NCBI GenBank assembly: GCA_013399875.1
Contig: VXAZ01003887.1
Coordinates: 806,001-870,000 of the forward strand
Length of the DNA: 64,000 nucleotides
DNA from: Gymnorhina tibicen
Taxonomy: Eukaryota > Chordata > Aves > Passeriformes > Artamidae
Direction of reading: 5' to 3'
In this document: piece after piece, positions 37,301-49,300 of the stretch
Layout: the number at the start of each line of letters is the position of its first letter
Position numbering within the stretch: the first letter of the stretch is position 1
Notes under the pieces: generated by a model
Database searches by the model: none
What the model was told of the DNA's origin: nothing
Seen by the model: the letters and a program-made list of their open reading frames with translations, nothing else
Translations under genes and position numbers: made by a program

Positions 37301-40300
37301 AAGAAGCACAACTAATGCCTTTGAGCAACAATTGTGCCAGTCAGTCCTTCAGCAGAGACCAGAGCTAGGCCAAAGTGAAATGCCAAACTCCCCGAACACT
37401 TAATGTTGGGTTCTAAGCACATTCCTATGCATCCTGATGAGTGGGAGTACCTTGTATGCAAGGGAGTGGGTTTCTCACTGTGTATGAAATTGCATACATG
37501 ACAGAATAGAAATTCACTCTCGAGGTTGCTGGGGTTTGTTTTGTTTTTGTAGGTAGAAAATAATGGAAGTTAATACTGTTTTGATTTGTTTAATGCACAT
37601 ATCAGAAATGGATATTTATTTGTTTAGTTTTTGTAACTAAAGGAAATTTGACAAGGATAAGGTGCTGTATTTGGCAATATTTCAGGTGATGAATATTGTA
37701 GATGTTTGCTAGTATTCAAGAAAAAGGATATAGCCAGCAGAGTGGCTTTCTTTTATCTTGTCCTTCTTTCTGTTCTGTTCACACACTTTTTGAATACGTT
37801 GATCTTCAGCTTACACTCTTGTGAAGTTGATGATCTTTAATTCCTCACTTGTAGATGAGACTTGTATTGAACCTCAGAGGAAATGAAAGTCTTGTTAATT
37901 TGCTTACCTAATCCTCTGCCTGCAGAGTCTTTATAGTAAAACACACAAAAAAATATTGTTACATGTTTAAAGATGTTTGCTATGTCTTCCATGATTTATT
38001 ATACTTTAAAACAACATATTTCTCTTTCTATTAGATGAAGAGCTCCCTGATTATATTATGGTTATGGTGGCCAATAAGAAGAGTCAAGAGCAGATGACAG
38101 AAGACCTTTCCCTTTTCCTTGGAAACAATACCGTCAGGTTTACTGTCTGGTATGTTTGTGAGCTGCTTGTCACACTTCTTATCAGTAGGCCAGGACTGCT
38201 TTCTATAAGTGACACCTGACATTTAAAAAGTTCTTTATCTTCCCATTACGTAATTTGCATTAATCAAAACTACTTAGCATGTCTAATAAGTAAATCAGTT
38301 TTAGTCTGTCAGCAGTTGGGTTTTGAGGTGATAGTTAGATGGCAAATGACTGGAGGACTTACATTGTTTATAAGCCAGACAGATTTGTGAACGAAGGGCT
38401 CAGGCAAGCAGGGGCTGTATGTTGACTTAAAATTATTCCTGCAAAACCCACTGTAAGCATGAGAACATTGTTCATTGCAGTTAGATGTAAAAGACCAATT
38501 TGTTTGCTTTTATGCTAACAGTGCTTCAGATTGCTGTTGTGCATGGGAATTACTATATCAGGGCAGATGAGCAGTGGATCTAATTCTGTGTACTGTCTTT
38601 GACAAGGCTTAGCACCAAATGCTTAGGTATTCCCACCTCTCAGGCTATCTATTTATTACCACCACCCAACTCTAAAAACCAAAAGTAGAACCTCAGAATT
38701 ACTGTGAGCTGGACAAGTTAGCAGCACTTCAGCTCTACTGTCAACTTCTGACAGTGTAGGTTCATTTATTCCATGCTGCATGACAAACTTAGCTATTACA
38801 TTTATCATGCATTTTCTAATACTGAATTTGTTTTGCAGTAGAAACCTGTAAGTAAATCCACGTTTCAGACATTTGACTCTAGAGATTTTTGTTGCTTTCA
38901 GAGTTGTGTATTTTTTCAAGTTAATCTTATTTCTGAATCTCGTACCTAATAGAGCTTTAAGGAACATTATTTTGTTTTGTATAAATGAGAGAAATACTAC
39001 AATTTTTCTTCTTTTTCAGTTTGCTTTCTTTGACATTTTCATACTGACAGGTTACATTCACTTCCAGTATTTCTTCTGTGTAATTAGTTCCTAGGAGCTT
39101 TTCTGTTATTAAATAGCAGAGAGAAATATTTTAGAAGTTGGCTATGTTATGAAATCATAAACATTGACAAAAAAAGAAAAATAGTTCCAGCTATTACAAT
39201 TCACTGTATTAACTATTTAAACTGATGGATTTCCAGGTGATGGTGTTACTTGTGTGGATATAGTTTGAGTTTACTTGCACAGGTTTCATTTTTTTCTGCG
39301 CATTTGTCAAAAATATAATAAAGGAGTGCAATTAAGCATGGACCTCCCTTTTGAAAACTGCACAGGCATTTCTTTGCTGCCTTTTGTGGCCTGCCTGAGT
39401 GAAACTTTTGGGCTTCACTGTATCAGGAAGTCATGCAGTTGTCTTTCTCGTAGTAGTTTTAGGAATCAGACAAATCAGTGAAGTTTACAAGTGGATGAGG
39501 GTGTAGCTCCTGTACTACGGTTTGGACTGAATCCTGATATACAGTAAGAAATAACAGAATAATGTGTAGCAGAAAACACCTTTATGGCTTTGTAAATGAA
39601 ACTAAAACTTTATTAAGAAAATAATAAATATGTAGAGAAAAGAAATTTCAGCAGAGAAATCAAGATTATTTTATATATGTATATTTAAAACAGTGTATTG
39701 ACTATATGCAGGTATTATGCTGCCAGCTGATTTTGACACCTGCTTAAATTTTCAACATAGTGACTGTTTTAACCCTAAGTCAGTATTCTCATGTTATATA
39801 TATATATATATATATATATACAAACTCAATGTCAGAGTGCTTTATCAGGTACCAAAGTAGGTATTGGTTAAAAGAAGGATGGAAAAGAAGAGAAGATAAA
39901 ACCTATATTAAGCTGTAAGGGGACTGGTGGAAAAGTATTACATAGCATTGTAGTTGGGAGTTTTATATGCTTTTATTTCTTCTAAAGACAACCCAGATGT
40001 TTATGTTCTTAAACATTGGTTAAATACAGTACTCAGCAAGATATACCTCCCTTGGTTTGTCTCTGTAGCTGGTAATTTTGGGCCTTCTGGCAAAAGTTTC
40101 GCAGCAATTGTGATAGACCTGGCAGTCCTGCTGGTTGGCCAGCACTTCTTACTCTGAACCAAGTGTCAGATCAGTTATCCTGAGGTCAGTGTGAAAACTG
40201 ATCTGCATCACCAGAGCTCAGCTGATGAGTGTTCTAGTGAAAGCTCGCAAGGAGGATGAGTATATGCCTTCCTTTTACTCACACACAGTCTTTTCAATAT

Positions 40301-43300
40301 GTTCTTGTTCCTTAGCTCCTTTCTAATATTCAGCCTAAATTATGGACTTGCCCATGATCAGGTTTGAATTCCAAGTAAGAAATGCATTTAAGTGTTGGGT
40401 GGGGTTTTTTTTCTTTCTCCTCGCTGTAATGTGTGTCTATTTTTAAGCAGCCTTATTATATTAAAGCCCTGTAATTTTCTGTGTTACTTCAGCGTAGTGC
40501 CTTTTTCACAGGCAAAGGGCAAATTTGGTACCTCACTGAAATGTTTTTTCTCACCAGCATGTCTCAGAGAGTATGGTTGGTATATACAAAGCATGCTGGA
40601 AAAATTCTGAGAATCTGACGTGCTACGGGTTTGTATTTACGATTATGTTTAACTGCTGTGTAATTAAAGTTTCATATACAAAATAAAATTTTAGGCTATG
40701 CTTTAGGCTTCTAACAGGTTTTTTGAATCAATCCTTTTGGTACTTAATTCCATTGATTGTAGTGAAAGGTGGGAAGTACTGACTTTGATTATGTAAGCCA
40801 ACTAAATGCCAGAAGTTGATGATGTAGAATACTCTGCCTGTATGTGCAAGACATACTGGAGGCAAGATAGTTTAAGCCTCCCTTTTGAGGTTAAACATAC
40901 TTTGGTTGATGGAAAGTGAAGTCTTAGATAAATGAGGTGCTTGTCATAGGGGGGAAAGGCAGTGGGTTTCTCAAAAATGGTTAGTCTGAATGTAAGTTAA
41001 AGTTCTTTCTTTCTCCTTTTTCTCTTTTGCTTCCTTCCTTGTCCACTGTCTATTTCAGGCTCCATGGTGTTTTGGATAAGCTTCGATCTGTGACTACAGG
41101 TAAGTAAGAAAATTAATTTTGAGTGAAGGTAGGATTATTTTTTCTGTGTAGTGTTACATGTCTAATGAGTTGCAAGAAATGCAACTCTGGTCTGTTTTGT
41201 TAATACTTGGTTTATACGGTCGTTTGGATCCAGACTATTAGGAAAATTTCTTTATATTTTGAGATAAAGAATCTATTTTTGAGTCCAGAGTTTATTTCTC
41301 TGTGTTTCTAGCTGATGTTTTCAGCTGAAACAGCTTTCAGCTTGTTGTATTTTCAGGCCTGTGCAGTATCTTGTTTGCAGTTTCATCGCTACATTTATTG
41401 CAGAATCTGTATTGGTGTGCTTTAATGTAAAAGTGAAAGGTACCTGTCTCCACAGAACCAACCAGTGTAAAATCTTCAGAATGTAGTATCTTTGAGAGCA
41501 ACCTCCCTTCCAGCAAAAGCAGTTCATGTGTCAGTGATGAGAGGAGGCGTGAGGATATCTTGCCACCCCTTGCAGTGTCAAGCACTCGGACTGAAAGAAA
41601 TGACTCCAGAGTTTCAACCAGCTCACAAGAGCAGAGGAACACTGCTTCAAGGTAAGGCTGCTGGCTACTTCCTAACACACCTTCAGACATCGGTAGTTGT
41701 GTGAGTATAGTAGACATTCTAAAGAGTACAGACACTTGGAAAGATACAAATAGTTTTGAAGAGTAAAGCATTGCTACAATTTATTCTACAAAAAACATTA
41801 AATCGGAACTCAGTTCTTTAAGCAACATGTGGGCTTAGATTAATTTACCAAACTGAAAATATCAATCAGTGTGTTAAATTTGTATAAAGAATAATATCTT
41901 AATGATTCTTCCCTCCTGGCTTTGATTAAAAGATAGTTCTCATTTTCCAGGACTTGACTTGCAGATAACAGTTGGTAATGTCTTCTTTTATCAGGCAGTC
42001 TGGTGAAGATGGTTCTGCATCCCGCTTAACATCTACTGTCAAGCCTTTGAGGGAATTGTCACCTTCTGAAGCTGTAATTGACATTAAACCTGAACCAGAT
42101 GATCTAATCGATGAAGACCTCAACTTCGTGCAGGAGAATCCTTTGTCACGGAAGAAACCTACTGTGACTGTAACTTACGGTTCTTCTCGTCCTTCGGCCG
42201 AGATCTACCGGCCACCAGCTGTCAGGAGCACAGATGGCAACGCACACGTGCCCAGATTGTCACAGCAGGGCAGCTTGCAGGGGAGCCGGCAGTTAGACAC
42301 ACAAGGCTGCAGGTCTCTGGAAACAGGCCAGCTGTGCAATCCAGAAGCATTTGGCAGCTTAGCAGAAGGTCACAGACCCACCTCCAAACTCGGTGCTGAT
42401 AAAGTGGGCAGTGAGGTTGGTACAACCTAAACTATTGCAAAAGTTTATTCTTGTTAGGAACCTAAATTGCTATGGACACTTCAGTAAAATCTTGACCTCA
42501 GAGAAATGAAAAGACTTCTGTAACTGGTACCAGTAGGTTTGAGATTTCATCCTTTGGGTTGACTGATAAATTTCATAATTTGACATCATTATCTGATAGC
42601 TTGCTGCATCTAAGAGTTAATTACTATGTACATCTTCATGTCATATTGACTTGGACTATCAGGTTAGCACATTATTAAGCTGCATATGATGAATCAGAGA
42701 TTATAATTCTGATCTTAAGATCAGTGAAACAGCATGATCTTTCCTAAGTGTTATGTATGCCCCCAGCTTTACACAGTTCTGTACATCAGGATTTTTGGCA
42801 CGCTGTTTATTAGCCCGAATACAATGATGATGATGATTACTCTGTTTAGAACCATGTCAGTTAAGAATTCTTTGGGATGGATGTTGGACAAGGACAACCT
42901 GAAAGGTGATTGCTGTCTTACGTACTTTGGAGGCCAGGCTAAGCCAAGCAGGGTAGTAGTCCTAGCTGATAGACTATCCATATGAATGAATTAAAAGCCT
43001 TTTTTGAGAGGAATGAAGATAGTTATGGCTGCTAATGTTGTAATGAAGCAGGTGTTTACATACCTTGTATTGCAAGTTCATCAATGTTTATTGCTGCGCA
43101 TAAAGTTCTCTGTCTTTGCCACTAATTAGTTCATTATGTATAAGGGATAATGAATTTTATTTGGAAATCTGGAATGCTCTACAAAGATACGTGCTGGTGT
43201 CTTAGTTTTTGAGAATGGAGAAGTGCAAATGAGAATATAGTGATTTATTTAAGGTTGTACAGAAATCATTGATGAATGACTGGAACATCTCTCCTTGCAA

Positions 43301-46300
43301 ATGTTTGAGAAAGGTCTTTCAGTATTTTTCTTCTGTTACTATTTCATGGATAATGTCCAGAAGAGACAACAGGGACTTTGCACAGTCTAAACCAGACCAT
43401 CCTGACTCTGTGTAACAATTAACATCCTTCGGAATATGTCAGATTGCTAGAAATTAATCCTTACACTTCTCTGAAATTAGAGTTGATAGAGAGGAGAAAG
43501 TAATTTATACCGATTTCACTTTCCTCTCTGTCTTTCAACATACTCATCTTGAAGGATACTATGAATTTCTTTGGAAAACCCTGGTTTTCTGTATGTATAG
43601 GATAATTTGTCTGTACTTGAGAGTTTTTTCTTCTTTTTTTTTTCCTAAATGTTGTTTACAGTTACGTTTCCAATGAGATGTTTCAGTGTAAATGTGTCTG
43701 ATTTTCATATTATCCAGTGCAGTCGCTTGTATGTGCAGACAGTGCAGTCCTAGATTCATGCAACTGGAATGGAAGTTCTCCATCTCTTGACTCTAGGTGG
43801 AATTGCAGTGTGTTCTTTGCTGGCTTGTTGATCCGTGGTTTGTGCTAAATGAGCTGTTTTCCTTGCTCTATTTGTTGTAGGAGGAAAGCTCCAGGAAGAG
43901 ACGGCTGCCTGTTGTAAGCTCAGTAGTCAAAGTGAAAAAGTTCTGTAACGATGGAGAAGATGAAGAGGAAGAGGAAGACTACGGATTGCGAACAGGAAGC
44001 ATCTCCAGCAGTGTGTCTGTACCTGCAAAGCCAGAAAGAAGGTACTGAAGATCTCAGTGATTCTGGGTTTTCAAGAATTAATTTAATGAACAAAAACTTT
44101 GGAAGTGGGGGAAATCAGTTTGCAGTTTTGAAAATTGACAGACAAAATTTAGTAAGCCATTTTAATTTTTTTGTACTATCTCACAACTCTGTGGATGGAT
44201 GCCTGTTTATGCCACCCTTTTGCCTTTGATTTAGTAACCTGTTTTCATTATTCCATTTAAGATACAATGAAGTGTGAATTTTTACATTATTTGGGTAAAG
44301 TTTACTGGCAAAAGAACATTAATGTTGGCATGTTTCAGACCAGGTATTTATTGTGGTAAAATAATCTTTCAGTAATTTGATTTATTTTCAGGAATAGTTT
44401 TCAAACCAGTTATCACTTGTTCTTTAAGATGATTTTAACTTTTTAAACAGTCTTCAGAGGTTTTTCCTTTTTTTCTGCTCCCTAGTTCTGTCTAAATGTC
44501 AGGCATTAGTCAAAATACATGTCTTTTGTATCTGATTTTTAACAATAGAGGAGGAACATTTAAACTAGAGAAGAGATGGTTCTACTGACTTACAGTGCTA
44601 GCTTGTATAAGATTTATTTTAAGCTAATACGCTGTATTGAATTTATCATCAGTACCACAGCACATTTATCTAATTTAAGCTTCCTTATTGTTGATGTTAA
44701 AGACAAACAGAAAGCATTTTTTTACAAATAATATGTTTTTGATAGAGTCAGTCTAATTATGCAGCTTGATCATTTTTCTCAGGACAGCTGCATAATCACT
44801 AGTGTTAGTACAAATATAGCACAGATAATTGGTGGGCAGAGGTGGGAAGAAATTAATGGCAGAGAGTGCCTTTCACATGTAGCATGGTTTGACAGCAGCT
44901 TAAACTGAGAGGTGAAATCACATGTCTGGACTTCCATTTTTTAGGGCACTTTGTGGATCTCCATCTAGTGAGATAATAGATAAACTGAAAACTGTTTTGG
45001 ATAAAATAATTGTAGGTGATGATTTCTGTTAACATTATGCCCGTGTTAACCTGTTTAAATACCTGTCTTTAACATGGATACAGTTGCTGTGCAATCCATG
45101 TACAATTAATTTCTTTTTTTAATTTCCTTTAGACCTTCATTGCCGCCTTCAAAACAGGCCAATAAGAATTTAATACTGAAAGCAATCTCCGAAGCACAGG
45201 AATCAGTTACAAAAACAACCAACTATTCCACTGGTAATTAGCACTGGTTTTGCTTGTGTTAGTCTATAATATTTCCAAACTCTTTTGTATAAAACCAAGC
45301 TAAAGATAGCACTTAGAGATAAGACAGAATGCTAAATAGCAAGTCAGTGATACACATGAGGGATTTACCATGTTCTGTTTCATTACATTGATGTGCAATG
45401 ATGAATTATGAAAGCATAAATGAGGAGGAAAGTGGTATTTAAAATATATTAATCAAGATAGTAAGTCTTGAAGTGTATAGATACGAAATGGAAGTGCCAG
45501 GGTATTCTGAAGTCAGTAGTTGCCAAGGGGAAATTAATCAGAGTAAGGCAGGTGGTTTGAACTATTTACTTGATCTCTTTTCCCCTTCTGTACTCTCTTT
45601 CTTCCTTCTGAGAGGGGAGGAGAAAAAAGCCAACAGCAAAAAAATGAAAATGCACTGGATATAGGTAATAGAAGTGCAAAATAATGAGGAACATAGTGAT
45701 TGATGTATATCAGGGTATGTTGATAAGTATCAGGGTATGTATGATGGTGTATATTGTGCTTTAAGAGCAAGGCTGCAATTTCAGTTCAGTGATTTTAGTT
45801 GCAGTTGACACAGCAGTTGAGCAGTGTCTGTGTGCAGGCATTCAGTTCTCCTAGCTAGGAGAGACTTCTGTGCTCAAGAAGGGCAAATCCAGCTGTTGTC
45901 TCATGCTTTCATTTCATTGCGTGTTGATAAATCTACATGTTGTCAGCAGGACACATTACACCCTGCCAGGCAAGGAGCATTCCTTAAACTACCTAAACCA
46001 TGACTCTTACACCATCTGAAGTAGGACTGAAAGCTATCCACAATCACTTGCCTGCTCTCTGTCAAATTCTGCAAACTAAGTGTAAGAAACAGTGCTTTGA
46101 GGTGATTGGCAGGAAGCTCTTTTCTGTGTACAAAGCAGTATGGCAGGAAATGAGACATAGCTGGAAAATTTTAAATTAATTAAAGCTATTGATCTTTTTA
46201 ATAGTGGTGATCTTGTAGTTTGACTTACCAGCATGAGAATATTTCAGTGGAGAGAACAAAAAGCACCACTTTGTTGTTTAATACAGAGGTGATTTGTGAA

Positions 46301-49300
46301 TTTTATCTGAAGTATTGTGCAGGTACTTCCACTTCAGAAGTAATATTTAATTTTTTTTAAGTACTTTGAATGTAATATGGAAGCTAATTTAAAACACACA
46401 GGTAAAACAAAACAGTAAATTCATAAATAATGAATCCAGTACTTGAGTGGTACCTTTTAGTTGATTGCATCAGAAGTTGAATGCTGATCTGATACTCAGC
46501 CAAGGGAAGAATGTAGCTTCTCACAGCCGGGTCTGATAGTGTTAGCAGAAGCCAAGTAAAGGAGTCAACCTTTTGTCCTGCTACCCCCAAATTCCCAGCC
46601 ACAGCTATCTGTACAGAGACTTAGAACTACCTGAAAGGAGGTTGTAGCTCAGTCAGGGTTGATTGATCTCTTCCCAAATAACAAGTGATAGTACCAGGGA
46701 AAATGGCCTCAAGTGGTGCTGGTGGAGGTTTAGATTGGATATTTGGAAAAAGTTCTTCATGGAGAGGGTGGTCAGGCATTGGAGCAGGCTGTCCAGGGAA
46801 GTGGTGGCATCACCATCCATGAAGGTATTTAAAAGAGATGTAGATGTGGCACTTAGGGACATGGCTTAGTGGTGCACTTGGCAGTGGTGGACTAGGTTTA
46901 CAGTTGGACTTGGTGATCTTAAGGGTCTTTTCCACCCTAAGTGATTCTATGATTCTGCTGACATTAAGTTTTGTATTTTATTTGCAAGCACTTTAGCAAA
47001 GGGTAACTAGCATCATATGAAGAGACACATTGATTATCCATGATTATTTATATGAAAGATGGAATGAAAAGTGATTTCAAAACTATTAGAAAGTACTGCA
47101 TTAATTATATGTAGAAGTGGATGAATGAGTACTTTGCTGTTGTCACTCTAATCCTTCTCATACTGTTTTGTCTTACAAATAGGTGTTCTGAGGTGTCATT
47201 CAGAGTGCTCTGTGCACGTGCACAAAATGCGCTTGCACACTAAGAATTTTACAGGTAGCTGAAGATGCTTATTGTGGAGACAGATGCTTGGGAATTTTTT
47301 TTGTGTGTGTAGGAATTTATTAGAGGTATTTTAGCCCAGTATATCTAAAAATAGTTCTATTGTGTGATGGGGTAGTATGTAAACGATTTGCCATTGTTTC
47401 TCTATTTAAAGTTCCACAGAAACAAACTGTTCCAGTTGCACCAAGAACTCGAATTAGCCCAGAAGAATCACAGTTAGAAGTAATTCATGTGCAAAGCAGA
47501 CTGCCTGTTCTGAGTTCTCAGCTTCAAGTAGAAGAGCCAAAGGAGCAGACAGTTGAAGAAATTCAAGGTCATCTGATAATATTATTTAAGAATTTATACT
47601 AGGGGATGTCATTTTACAGGCTGAGCAGAGAAAGGGAAAGGAATGCTTTTAATTTTTAAGTCTGCATCAAAAGTTGCATGCAGAACTGCCCTGAAGACCC
47701 ATGCAGCTTTCTAAAGCATGGCTGTCAGATAAATACATGTATACAAACACACGCAGAGACAACCTCAGAGGCATTAATCAGTGAGTAAAGAAGGTTATAG
47801 CGTTGTGGCATGCCACTGAAGAATAGTTTTGCATAAGCACTTATATTTGGATAACTTCTCTTTTCCCCATCCTTTGCATATTTTCCTTAGTACCTTGTAG
47901 GAGTAATTCTGTCACGAAGCTTAAGTGAGAGTGAAGACACTCTAGAGTATTTAGAACAATTTTCCAGCATATGAAGTATTAAAAGATTCTTTCCAACACA
48001 TCGTTTTCACACAAACGGTTCTAGTGTTTTATTTTTCAGTTTAAATAGAAGAATACTGTATTTGCTCTTATAGGACAGCTGATATCAGGCTAACTGTGTC
48101 AGCTTTGGTTTTTACTTCTGTTTTGAATCTCCTAAAGGGCATAACATTTAAAGGCAGTCAAAGTGTCTTTTCAGCATGGTTTTGTTACAAAGGATGAGGG
48201 GTTGTCTTTATTAGTCACAAGGAATTACAGAAGTAAGGGAGGGGAAAAAATATTTCTATAACAAGTACTTAGTTTATATTTGCTAAGTGTTTAGATATTT
48301 AGATAATGAGTAAAATTTGGTTTGACTAAGATTTTTGTTATGCCATCCCATGGTCATTGTTAAGGAATGGTAAACATTCATTATTTTAAAAAGATTTTTG
48401 CTGTCGCTTATTTCTCATTTAGATGTATTTGGAATCTTTCTGCCACCATAAAGTAGTTGAAATTGTATTTGTAAAGTATGTAAGAAAAAGCTTTATCAGC
48501 CTTTGAATTAATGCACAGAAAATAATTACACTAAATATTTTCACTCTTTTGCCATTGAAATGGAAATGACAGCTTGCTTAGGAAATCTACAGAGAACAAA
48601 AATAAATATTTCAAACCATAACTCAAATGTAGAACAGTGCTGCTCTGATTTGCTTCAGCTCTTTTAAGAAGACCATAAAGTAGTCCCTGCTTAGTTGCTT
48701 TCCTCTGTGTGTGTTCTCCAAATGACCCAGCTTCTCTACAAATGAGGAGGAAGAACTTGGCCTTCATCAGTTGCTGTGCCCACAGACCTCATTTGTACTG
48801 AGCAGTGGTTATGAGAATGAGTAGTGTCTTACAGTACTTAGATTTTGCCATGTTACTGTTCCTGAAACAATGAGAAACGGGTTCATAATAATGAGAATGG
48901 CTTTTTTTTTTGTTAAAAGTGTGAATGTTTTTGTTGTTGATTTTTTTTAATTGAAAGAATTAGAGAGTGTGCCTCAGTTTTCTAAGCTATAGTTTCATGT
49001 TGACATGCAGTAAAATATGCTTCTTATTGCTGTTTTTTTTTAGGAATTGAGCAAAAGGAGCTCTCTTCTCGGCTTCAGATTGATCCTATGGTTGAAGATA
49101 CCTTGCAAGTGACTCAGGGTTAAGTCTTGTGATCTTTTATTTTAAAATTTTATATTGCTGGCCAGTGAATATTAAGATACTCCTTTTCATTTAATTTTAC
49201 TGGTTTCTACAATTTTCTAGTTTCTAAGTCTCTAAAGGAATGAAAGCATTATATTAGTAGCTGTTCAAAGGATGAGAGATTGTGGGGGGTGGGGGGTGGA

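Larger units (their letters stand above)
33982..41455 (+). other. ZC3H14 introns 1-4
   Basis: Intron 1 begins in the CpG island. Introns 2 (34786-38034) and 3 (38150-41058) are each about 3 kb, T-rich on the plus strand. Apart from the (TA)13 run I recognise no repeat, RNA gene or extra exon. Confidence 0.7.
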
